Below, piece by piece: positions 48,405 to 57,997 of a stretch of 64,000 nt of DNA. The stretch is from Sporobolomyces roseus (lineage: Eukaryota; Basidiomycota; Microbotryomycetes; Sporidiobolales; Sporidiobolaceae). The translations under genes were made by a program, and so were the position numbers. How positions within the stretch are numbered: the first letter of the stretch is position 1; each line of letters opens with the position of its first letter. The notes below the pieces were generated by a model. That model was not told the DNA's origin. It searched no databases and was given only the letters and a program-made list of their open reading frames with translations. The stretch is taken from NCBI GenBank assembly GCA_016617785.1, contig JADILM010000004.1, positions 124,001 to 188,000 on the forward strand, given 5' to 3'.

Positions 48405-48561
48405 AATATACGTGTCAAAAGTAGTGGAGAGTTCTCTGAGAGGTGAGAGAGTGAAAGAAAGTTGTGTGTGGAAGTGGGAGGAAGAAGAGGAGTTGGAAGT
48501 GAAGTCACTTCCCCTTCTCTCTCCTCCCCACTCTTCACATTTTCCACCAAACACATACGAG

Positions 48562-51435
48562 ATGATTACAGAGCTAGACTTAAGCAATCCTACCGACGCA
48601 ACGAACCTACCAGCAGCCGATGAAGCAGACTTCACAGAGTTCGAAGAAGTGGAAGCACAAATCAAGGCTGAAGATGCAGCAAATCCAACTCCAGACGAAG
48701 CTCCTAGTGGTCCAGTCCTACACAAGCTCCTTACAAATCGCTTCGAACAAGATGGAGTTCCTCCTGAGGAATCGAAGGATGTTGTAAACTTTTTGGTTGG
48801 AGTAAAAGAAGAGTGGGAGAAGTGGTCGGAGGACGAGGATACGTTCGGTCGAGCTGGGCAGGAGTGGGAACGAATTAAGCAGGAATGGAATGAGCGTGTC
48901 GAAGCTGTCCAAGGAAGCTTGCGAGCGAAGGGAGAGGAAAAAGCGAATTTTGGGACTTTCCCGTTAGTCCCTCTCCTTGTTCCCCACGTTTTCAAGCGAT
49001 GAGACACTAAATCACCTCTTACCCTCTCTCCCACGACTCGCCTACTCCTGACCCTCGATCCTACGTACAGTCATGGCAATCCGCTCGTCTCTCTCCTCCT
49101 CCATGTCCTACTTTACCCTCACGATCGAGTGGACCCCAAACTCTCCTTCCTCGACAAGACGGTACCTACCTTCCGAGCTCTCAATCAATATGGCTTCTGG
49201 TCAATGCTAGGAGACGGAACTGTGAGTGCTAGTCTCGCTGTTATCGCTGCATTCTTTGAGGAGGGGCTAATTGTTGCTTTCTCTACAGGCATCTGCCTTT
49301 GATACGCATCCTCATCAAGATCACAGCAGTTCGAGGAAGGACTCCACATTCCCCGCTCACGGCGAATTCAAGTGCGATCGAGAGATTCAAGATTTGGGTC
49401 ACTGGATCACGAATGAGATTTACGAGGCTAGGAGGAATCTCCGTTGTCCCGGTCTCTTCCTCATCTACGGCGAACCCAATCGAGATCACTTCGCCAATAT
49501 CCGAAACAACGAAACTCTGAAGATCAGCACTATCGAGCGCACCGTTACTTCGACTGAAGACGTCAATCTCACCCGTCAGTTCTCTGTACACCTCGTGAAA
49601 GACAAAGTGTCGGGTACCGCCCTCCATGTCGAATACACACTTCCTCATCCCTCGTCGCCCGCCTACGCAGCACAAGGAGGAGCGGCAGAAGTAGGTCGCA
49701 AATTCGCTCTCGCTTTGGTTCGTTCTCATCTCTCGACTATCCTCTTTCACGGTCTAGTTACCTATTCGCTCACGCTTCGGACGCTATGTCACAGGATCGA
49801 GGTTTGGAGGAGTCGCTTCTTGCGGTCAAGCAACCTCTCTCGACGAATCCTCATCCATTCTTCGCAAGACAAGCTTATGCCATGTCTATCGGATCGTCAC
49901 ATGGAGGAAGAGAATGGGCGATTGCGGTCGCTCGCTTGTTTGCGAAGGAATCCCAACGTCGTGAGCTGATCAGAGTCGAAGAGGGAGATTCGGCAGCGAA
50001 CGGTTGGAAGGGATTCTCGTCGGAGGAAGTGAAGAAATCGGGAGGTTGGATCGTCAAGGCGGTCGAGAAATGGGCAAACTACTACGATGAATACGCCGAG
50101 ACGTTCGAGGAGGAGATTCCTCACTTCTCGGATGTCGAACAACCTACGACTCTTCTCGGACGCGCAAAATGGGCAATCGTCTGGTATTCAGTTCTCCTCA
50201 AACGTTCAACTGCTCATCCGATCTCCATCAACAACAACTCTCCGCTCATCTACAACACGCCCTTCGCTCTCCCCCTCAGCGTTAACGGAGGAACATCAGC
50301 CTTGCTGCATCGAGAAGAACATGCTCGACCCATCTCTATCGACAACAACTCTCCTCTCCTCTACAACACGCCCTTCGCTCTCCCCCTCAGCGTTGACGGA
50401 GGAGTTTCCGCCCAACTTCATCGAGAAGAACATGCCCATCCCATTTCCGTCGACAATAACTCTCCTCTCATCTACAACACTCCTTCTGCTCTCCCTCTCG
50501 CCGTCACCACTGAGACCTCGTCTCACCTTGATCGAGTTCAAGCCTCTGTTTCACTCGCTGTCGATTACAATTCTCCCATCTCCTTCAACCTTCCCTCCGG
50601 TCTGATTCCTGCGACCACCGAACGCACTGCCAATCGATGGCTCGGAAACGACCCTGCGACTGCCCGTCCTTTCGTTGCAGGCGCTGCAGACAGTCCGATC
50701 TTCTACAACTTACCCTCCGCCACAACTCTCAGCGTCAACTCGATGGTACGCAAAGGTCAGAAGACGAACGAGACCGATCGCGAGATCAAACCTCTCCCTA
50801 TTCGAGGTGTCGCTGGCGAGTCCATCTACGCCAACACTCCTTCCTCCCTTCCTCTTTCGGGTGAAGGTCTTTCGATTCGACAGTCCGCAAACTACTACAA
50901 GAATTACACTGTACCCTTCGACCTCGACTTCTCCTCCGCATTCGTACCTAACCTCCCCTCCGGACTCTTCCTCGGTCGAGACCCGATTCAGAAACGAACT
51001 CAAGACGCTCGCAATTCTACGAGAGACACCGCTCGACCATACACCTGGACCCCGTCTTGCCTCGCTCCCAACCTTCCCTCCGGTCTCCCACTCTGCATCA
51101 CCGGATCTCTCGCCGCATCCAACCTCAAGGACAACGAAGTCGGCGTTCCCTGTGGTCCTCTCCCTATTCCCGAAAATCTCTATTACAACCTTCCCTCCTC
51201 CGCTCCTCTCTCGCACACCAAGCAAGCTGCGACGAGTGCAAAGAAGATGAAGACTCGATCGACCCCTCGACCTGCAACTCCTTACAACGTCGCTGCTGGA
51301 CATCTTCCTGAGCCTTTCATCGCCAATATTCCGTCTGGATTACCTCTTGCAATGAGCGGTATGCTAGCCGCTGGACAAGGTAACAAAGGTGGAAACAATG
51401 TACGCGGCAAGACTCTACCTCGTAAAAAGAAGTAG
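48562..51435 (+). CDS. Unknown 873-aa protein with ten NxPSxLPL-type repeats
   Basis: Four exons (48562-48962, 49071-49221, 49289-49717, 49795-51435) close the frame at 873 aa. Residues 1-135 are acidic and helical (EEVEAQIKAEDAAN, GVKEEWEKWSEDEDTFGRAG). Residues about 135-465 look globular (NPLVSLLLHVLLYPHDRVDP, FWSMLGDGTASAFDTHPHQD, GLFLIYGEPNRDHFANIRNN, REWAIAVARLFAKESQRREL, WANYYDEYAETFEEEIPHF). Residues about 466-848 carry ten copies of a degenerate motif centred on N-x-P-S-x-L-P-L. The first three are the closest (NNSPLIYNTPFALPLSV in a 38-residue unit with LHREEHA), the later ones are diverged (NLPSGLPL, NIPSGLPLAMSG, NLPSSAPL). The tail is basic (GKTLPRKKK). The third intron uses a GTTCGT donor. 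No signal peptide or membrane helix is seen. I do not recognise the family or a function. Confidence 0.7.
50209..51350 (+). repeat. Coding repeat array, ten NxPSxLPL motifs
   Basis: In the last exon the motif [NS]-x-P-x3-N-x-P-[SF]-x-[LA]-[PT]-L recurs ten times at spacings of about 35-40 residues. The first three units (about 50209-50520) are also close at DNA level, for example the phrase CTCATCTACAACACGCCCTT, pointing to recent duplication; the last seven have only protein-level similarity. Confidence 0.85.
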
Positions 51436-53019
51436 TGAGTTTGGCATGTCTTCTCTCTATTTCGCACGTTTTGTTGACGCGATTCACCGCTCAAATCGTG
51501 ACAGGTTCGGAACTCGCTTGTACTCTCCCATTTGACTGCTCAAATTCATTTACTCTCGACCCAAGCTCATTTACTCTCGACCCTTCTCCCAACCTGTAGA
51601 ACCTTTTGAAAACGTTGCAAACTTTGTTCCGAAGAGCCGAGCGCCAAAGTCACAATAGAGAGGATGAACATAGCAAGGATCGAGATCGACGAGTGGTCAC
51701 GTAGTGGTAGCGAAACTTGACCATTGCGATCCTCATCTCTCGTTGAGAGAAGCGTCGTAAACTATCGAACTGCGAACGGAACTGCTCTGTCTCGCTTGAC
51801 CGTCAAGGGAGAAGCTAGCGAGCACCACGTGAATGGTGTGCACATAGGCGGTTTTCGAGTAGTTGAGGCGGTTCTGTAACCAAAAAATTCGAATCAGGAG
51901 GAACTGGCGAGAGAAACGGAAGAGATGGCTATACCGGTGACTCCACAGTACAAGCTGTCCACACATCGCGTTCTTCCCTTCGAGGACGTTGGCATGGCCG
52001 ATCGAGGAAAGCTGCGATTGAGAAAGTGCGCTTCGTCGAAACACGGAGATGACTCACAGGCTGTTTAGGGAGACGGCGAGGCCTGCATCGCTCCAAAACT
52101 TATGCCGTGCCATACTACGACTCTGCGCTGAGGCGACTCGGGCAGTCGTCGGCCTCGCCGTTGCTACGGATCTTTGAAACGAGAGAAATCCTCCGAAAGC
52201 TTTTCTGCTGATTAGCGTCTACTGTCTGTCGATCTCGCTCCATGCTTTCGAGCCTGTCCGAAGATATTCGCACGACCTCGCACGAACCGTCGTCGCCAAG
52301 CTTTAGGGCACTGGGTCGGAAGGATTCAGGCTACAGACAATGGCTTTGAACAAAGGTGTTTCAGTCGAAGCGGGCATCTCTCGTAAGTCACCAGGCGAAG
52401 GGATGCCTACATAAGAAGAAGCTCGTAGTCTTATCTGAGAAGAAGAGCAAACGCAGACCGTTAGCGAAAGACCAGAGCCGATTCGCACAGCAAAACGCGT
52501 TGCTTTCCTCTTCCTCCCGAGCCCTGGTTTCACGCTTTGCACGATGAACAGATGGAGACTTTGTGTGGAGCTCGAGATAGACGCTCTCACTAGCAAGGCG
52601 GAACCCACCCGAAAGGATGACTCCGACGAGTTGCGCACGAGCAGCTTTCTCTCGTACGGGTGAAAGCTAGAACCGAGGAGACCGCCAATCAGTGTAGCAG
52701 TGCCTGACCACTCGCAGACACTTCTCCGTAGTCGTTTCCCGTACCAAGATCGCTGCTGAAGGTCGACTTCGAATCAACGCTTACATACTTTTCCCAGCTC
52801 CGTTAATTTCCTGTTATCAGTCGTACTACTCATGCTCACTCTCACACTCTCGTATGACGCCACAGAGGAGTTGGCTCATCAACCCCGTAAATCTCGATTT
52901 CACTCGGACAAGGAACTCGCTAAAAAGTTCCTCGACAACTCGCAAAAAGAAAGGTTACAAAGTATGCTGTTTGTTTTTGAAGGGGGGTTTCCAGTGGCTA
53001 TCCTAAAGAAAAGAATAGT
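51436..53019. other. Intergenic region between two convergent genes
   Basis: 1.58 kb with no gene I can support. A 17-nt sentence, TCATTTACTCTCGACCC, is repeated at about 51546-51562 and 51567-51583. Near 51733-52113 on the minus strand there are open pieces (MARHKFWSDAGLAVSLNSL before a GTGAGT donor), but the pieces do not join in one frame. Near 52300-52560 both strands are open without recognisable protein similarity. Confidence 0.4.
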
Positions 53020-54133
53020 TTACTCGTCATCCTCGTCGTTGGAGCGTTGCTCCTCAACGATGGCGGAAGCGATACGGTCGAGATCACGCTGTCCGTCAAC
53101 GGTGATACGGCGTCCACCACGGGCGGTGTCCTTCTCGAGAACGCCGATCTTCTCAAGGGATTGGAGGATCTAAGTAGATGAACGACAGATAGGTTAGAAT
53201 CACGTTTCGAATTCGAGATCAATTTGAAGACTTACCTTGCGCTCGATGGAACCGGAGGCATCGGTGTGGTGGGAAGGACGGTTACCACGGTTGGCAGCGG
53301 ATCCGTGGAGCTTTTGAAGGGCTCCAACACCGACGTGCTTGCCTGAGAGGAAGGAAAGAGACTGAGATTAGGGCTAAAATCTCGCGAGACGACAGGAAAT
53401 TAGGAACGTACGGAGGTAGATGTGACGGGCAACGGCAGCCGATCGGATGTAGTACCAGTCGGCGTCGTAGGGAGCGAGCTCCTTACCAGTTCCAGTCTTG
53501 ACGATGTCAACCCAGACAGGTACGTCGAGCTTACCTGTGAGGAGGAGAGCGAAGGGAGTCAGTGTACAACTCCTTGGCGTTCGACCGATCCTGTTGATTG
53601 ACGTGAGCGCCCGAAAGAGGGTTGGATAAGAGATTTCGAGGAAATCGGAAAACGAAGGGAAGATCGTGCGGCGTAAAGGTAGGATAAAGGAGAATTTGAT
53701 TGCACCTCATGACGACCCTACGTAGGGGATATCCACCGTCCTCTTAGTCGCTTCACCGAAAAGCAAGGAATCAGAACGATTCCCTTGCAAAACGGATCTT
53801 CAGCAAACTAAAAAAAATGGTGGAATGCCCTTTCGGGCCGCCAGAGGCGCTATTAACAACTATGGGAAAGGGGATGGGAGAGAGTAGCGGGTGGGTGAGT
53901 CGAAGACTGATGTTGTACGGCGGTGATTTCCCTTGACCAAATTTTGATGATGCCTCCCGATTCAACAAGACTGAGTAGACTAACCAGATCGCTTCAAGTG
54001 GGAAGAGTAGGCGGTAATGAAACTATTGATACGGTCAACAGATAGTCAGCTGCTGAGTGAGGGCCAAAGAGAGAGGGATCAAAGATGAGGAAGCAACTCA
54101 CGCCTCAGCGGAAACGTCACGAACACCAGGCAT
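53020..54133 (-). CDS. RPS19: 40S ribosomal protein eS19
   Basis: Small-subunit protein of the cytosolic ribosome. Exons read [114 protein letters not shown] and [20 protein letters not shown]. This is the full eS19 sequence pattern, about 150 aa, with an acidic tail ([11 protein letters not shown]). One intron is long (about 53538-53990), as often in ribosomal protein genes; I looked for box C/D or H/ACA snoRNA signs there and saw none that held. The stop is at 53020. Confidence 0.95.
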
Positions 54134-55356
54134 GTTTGTAAGATTGAGTTGGGTGAAAAAGAGAACCGGTTAGGGTACGGGGAGGTAGGCGGCTTTGAGA
54201 GTTGGGCAGAGATCCAGTCTGAAAAAAGAGAAGAGAGTAGCATCTTTCACTTTGGTGAAAAATCGAGCTGATTCGTGCACAAAACCTCTCTCTCTCTTCT
54301 CTCTTCTCTCTCCCCTCCTTCCTTTCTTTCACTTCTCCCACAGTTCCGACCTTCAACAGTTCAAGAACACATCTATATCTAGCTCAGCAAATAATCGATC
54401 CTTCTACCATCACAATCACCTAGCTTCAAACTCTCGACCTCTCAACAGAAGGACAGTGGATCATACGGGACTCAACGTGAGTCTTACAATCTTTCTTTGC
54501 ATGCTCTCTCTTTCCTCAAGATCCATCGAAGGAGTGTGTGGGATTTTTCAAACATGATGATACACATTCAAGAATCAAGCATAGTTCAAGCAGAAGGCCA
54601 ATGGCCATGAAGAGAACACTAGCATCTAAACGTCTTTCGCTCCTATCTGAACTAAATACCACACACTCAATGGACGACGAGGGAGGAGAGCAGCAGATAT
54701 TAGAGTCGTTCTGAACACCCCACTGACTCTATATCTCTACTCCCGCAGTGCTTCTATTCATTCGACCCCATCGTAGATAGCAAGATGTCGGGAAAGTTCC
54801 ATGCGTTCTGCTGAAATTCATCACCTTTTATTCATTCCTTTTGGCTCAGATTTAGCGATCCGTTTCTTCTCATTTCTTTTAAGTCAAGAGCTGCATACAA
54901 GGCTGAACTGCATGCGACTCGACAATTGAGCGATAGCGCTAACCCGATCAATCCGAAGCTACTCTTCTCATCGTCAACAGGTGAGAGAAAGGAGATCAGT
55001 TTTCTGCGTTCGACTTTCGAAATGACCGCGAGAACGCTCACTTGTCACAAGTCGAGGACCAGCGGAACAGCCGTTGATGACACTCTCGAATACTCGAGAA
55101 AAGTAGCAGTATCGTCCCCTCTCACCGAAAGCCCCGGGCAGCAGATCGGTCGGATTCGTCGCAGTCCTATCGCGAAACGGTCTTAGTGCGATATGGAGGT
55201 GACGGCAACGCTTTCACCGCACCCAGTAGCAGAGGACATGCTACGATACAATCCTTCGACAATGTCGGGAGGATCGTAAACTCAAGGAAATCGCAAGAAA
55301 AAAGAGATGCGAACGAAAATGCTGCTTTTCAACTTGGTACAACAAGGCTAGTCCAG
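54134..55356. other. Intergenic region holding an inverted permease-derived fragment
   Basis: 1.22 kb between the start of RPS19 and the end of the Sec72 gene. Pyrimidine-rich sequence at 54280-54345 is probably the RPS19 promoter side. At 54947-55007 there is an inverted near-identical copy of an intron/exon block from the permease gene. The remainder shows no gene I can support. Confidence 0.5.
54947..55007 (-). pseudogene. Inverted fragment of the permease gene (intron-exon block)
   Basis: The reverse complement of these 61 bases matches 59533-59592 at 60 of 61 aligned positions (one extra T in a T-run). The block covers the end of a permease intron and the codons for SSFGLIG. Similarity continues weakly on the upstream side (donor GTGAG and ATTTCGAAA shared; codon-like stretch LVLDL versus WILGLLQ with an in-frame stop) and fades downstream. 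It is a partial, non-functional copy as far as I can see. Confidence 0.75.
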
Positions 55357-56108
55357 CTATGCCTTTTCCAGCTCGCCTCCACTGCCTCCACCTGACTTCC
55401 GTTGCCTTATCTGCTCCTCCACTTCGGCAACGGCACCTTGTAAATCCTAAAAGCGATGTCGAGGATGAGAGAATCAGCGTTTCAGATCTAAGCGACAAGC
55501 GAAAGACGGTCTCTAGATCTCACCTCTGCTGAAGGATCGAATTGAAGACCCAATAAGAAAGCTTCCCTCGCTTCTTCCAATCTTCCCATCGCTTGCATCG
55601 CTTTCCCTTTCCTGAAATGTCCCTTGATCCAAGGTCTCTTCAACTGAATGACTGCTTCCGCATCCACCAAAGCATTGACATATTCTCCCGCTCCCAGATA
55701 AGCTGCACTCCTGTTACACAATGCGAGTGCCAATTCATCCCTCGCGTAAACATTCGCTTCAAATACTGGTCTTCCTCCCGCCATATCTGCCGACATTGAA
55801 TACAGTTTGATCGCATCTTGATAAGCCTTGTTCTTGAATGCTTGATTCCCTGCCTCCTTCGTTTGTGCTACTTTGACACTGCGATCATTCGGAACGGCTT
55901 GAGGTGGTGGAGGGAATACGACGTTTGGGTTTGAAGCGGTGAGAAGGATTCGCGCGAGTTGATTAACGTGTTTCAAGTCTTCTACTGTGAATCCAGCTGG
56001 AGGTGCTCCTTCGAAATTGACTGGAGAGGGACCAAGAGGAGTCGGGTCGAGTCGTAAGGGAATGAGGGTGAGGAGGTCATCAGATACTGGAGGGGGAGGT
56101 GCAGACAT
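55357..56108 (-). CDS. SEC72: Sec72-like TPR subunit of the ER post-translational translocon
   Basis: Sec72 sits on the cytosolic face of the Sec62/Sec63 complex and receives chaperone-bound precursors through its TPRs. The start MSAPPPPVSDDLLTLIPLRL leads to an N-terminal domain (GFTVEDLKHVNQLARILLTA), the segment PNDRSVKVAQTKEAGNQAFK that opens TPR 1, then DELALALCNRSAAYLGAGEY, ALVDAEAVIQLKRPWIKGHF and RKGKAMQAMGRLEEAREAFL. One intron (about 55449-55525) precedes the last exon DLQGAVAEVEEQIRQRK. The LKRPWxKGHFRKxKA phrase is the feature I associate with fungal Sec72; another TPR co-chaperone is the alternative. Confidence 0.75.
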
Positions 56109-56235
56109 CCTGTCTGGGGTCTCTTGAGGGTTCTTTAAAGGTTTCGACGAGTTTGGAGTGAGTGGAGCCAGATCAAAGTGTCGCGAACTTCGTCGTCTCT
56201 TGAGTTGCTACGTTTCACTTCTTCTTCGAGTTCTG

Positions 56236-56517
56236 CTAGCTATGAGCTGAACCTGGGCTACTACTATTCACCGGAGCAGGCAGAGCTGCAGTAACGCTTC
56301 CTTCGTGATGGCTGAATTTCGGCTCTCGATTCACGACATCAAGACCTCTCCTCCCTCTGAACCTACTCGCTCTATGCAGGGACAGATCAGAAGCTGCTTC
56401 AATACCCTCAGATGAACACGCGCTGCCTTTCAAGCTCACCGTCAACTGGGACATCTCGCGCGAGGGACTTGGTTGGATCTCCTTTTCGCTCTCTTTCACT
56501 ACTCTTTCTCGTTTCAT
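56236..56517 (-). CDS. Possible small hypothetical protein
   Basis: An intronless frame of 93 aa starting MKRERVVKESEKEIQPSPSR. It is charged at the start and Ser-rich later (SLKGSACSSEGIEAASDLSL), with codon use like neighbouring genes, but nothing recognisable. It lies 127 bp upstream of the Sec72 start on the same strand and could be an upstream exon or chance. Confidence 0.25.
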   Translation of the reverse strand: MKRERVVKESEKEIQPSPSREMSQLTVSLKGSACSSEGIEAASDLSLHRASRFRGRRGLDVVNREPKFSHHEGSVTAALPAPVNSSSPGSAHS

Positions 56518-56680
56518 TCCAACAAGAAGGACGACACACTCAACGTAGCTGGGAACAAGTAGCTCCCCGCCTAGTCTAGCTCGTAAAGGCAGAATCCTCT
56601 CATTTAGATCCCCACTTGACGTGCTAAAAATCGCTCATTGAGATCTCAAGTTGGACGGAGGGAGTTTAGCTAGTGCGGAA

Positions 56681-57412
56681 ATGTTGGAAACAAGTTCACG
56701 TTGGCCTCTTCTCTCCCCTCCGACTATCCCTCTCGCTTCATCCCCTCAGCTTCCTACGGTCTTCGAACGAAGAAGTAGCTACAGTCGCTCCTTTTGCAAA
56801 CTCGCTCAAAACTCCCCTACCTCTCCCTCGACTACAACATTTACCCTCGTCGACGACAACTCTAGCTACTACTCTCACATCACTGCCAACTCTTCACTCA
56901 ACCACATCTCTCCCTCGAAATCGACGTCGGAACTCTCGAAAGTTGTCGCTCACGGATCTTTCTCTCGACCACACTCACCTCGTCAGGAGTCTCCCTCAGT
57001 CTATCCCTCTCGTCAGCCGTTGTCGACAACTCGGTCCCCTCGCTATCACTCTTCCTCTTCGTCTCGAATCCCTTTCCAAATGTCGAATGCCTGTTCTCTC
57101 GCTCTCCCTCCTAAGCCATACCTTCACCCAGTCTCACCTTTATCTTCCTTCTCTCCCTTCAGTCTCGACGATAGTCCTTTCTGCTCAACCTCTCCCGAAT
57201 CAAGCTTTCACCCTTCGCATCCGAGATTGAGAGCGATCCTCGAATCACGTCAATCGTCGATCAAAGCAGGAGCACAAACCATCACAAAGGGCAGGGATGG
57301 GGACAGAGATATCTTGATCATCTCGGAGGCCTCGACAGGTACTTGGAAACGAGTCTGTACTTGTTCACCGGAGTACGAGGATAGCGAAACTACATCGGAG
57401 GATTCGGAGTGA
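56681..57412 (+). CDS. Hypothetical Ser/Pro-rich protein
   Basis: An intronless frame of 243 aa; the first in-frame ATG gives MLETSSRWPLLSPPTIPLAS. The protein is dominated by Ser, Pro, Tyr and Thr and appears disordered (many SP and SRP sites, for example SFSRPHSPRQESP), with a short more ordered end (GRDGDRDILIISEASTGTWK) and an acidic tail (YEDSETTSEDSE). It has no signal peptide or membrane helix. I do not recognise it. Abundant Ser-Pro sites make phosphorylation likely, but this is inference. Confidence 0.55.
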   Translation: MLETSSRWPLLSPPTIPLASSPQLPTVFERRSSYSRSFCKLAQNSPTSPSTTTFTLVDDNSSYYSHITANSSLNHISPSKSTSELSKVVAHGSFSRPHSPRQESPSVYPSRQPLSTTRSPRYHSSSSSRIPFQMSNACSLALPPKPYLHPVSPLSSFSPFSLDDSPFCSTSPESSFHPSHPRLRAILESRQSSIKAGAQTITKGRDGDRDILIISEASTGTWKRVCTCSPEYEDSETTSEDSE

Positions 57413-57997
57413 GATACTCGGTTTCTGGGGGGAAGAGAATTGCTCGTTGTCGTCGTCTCATATTTGTGCTCGTTGGGAGAAAAAGTTGAGCATTCCGTTG
57501 TTGTATCCCACCCATCTGTACTACTTTACATTCCCTTTTCGTCTTTCACCCTCAGCTGTTCATAGTTCTTCTTTCATATACTTGCATCGTCATCGTCGCC
57601 TGTTCTGTCTATACCCTGAAACTCAAGTCTCTCTGTTCGTTCTTTGCTGTGCCATTCACCTTTGACTCTCTCCCTCTCTAGTCTATTCTCGTCTCTCCTC
57701 ACTCTGGAATGTCGGTTAAACGCTCTTAATACAAAAAAAGGGGTAGGTCAGGGGTTCTTCGCAAGCTGAACCACTAGAGGGATTGAAATTGCGAAGAGTA
57801 CAGTCGGCCTTTATCGATGGGATAGAACAATCTCTTCCTCCTCCTTCCTCGACGAAGAGGCGGGGTGAGGAAAACGCGAGAGAGTGAGGGGCAACGAAAC
57901 TTAGGATTTTTTTCGAAAGCACCCGCGCTTCGGTCATTCTATCTTTGACCAACAATTCTTCGACCCTCGACACCGACGCTATTAGGAACCGACGATT
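57413..57997. promoter_or_regulatory. Intergenic region upstream of the permease gene
   Basis: 585 bp between two + strand genes. The first half is T/C-rich 3' untranslated sequence of the preceding gene. I see no gene in it. Confidence 0.4.

Noticed and set aside
51733..52113. Possible small minus-strand gene starting MARHKFWSDAGLAVSLNSL
   Set aside because: The good-looking middle and last pieces do not join the first exon in frame with any sensible splice sites.
52303..52638. Open frames on both strands between the repeat protein and RPS19
   Set aside because: No conserved motif, no intron logic, and both strands open equally, as expected by chance.
53538..53990. Intronic snoRNA in the long RPS19 intron
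   Set aside because: A TGATGA and a CTGA occur near 53945-53970, but only on the strand opposite the transcript and too close together.
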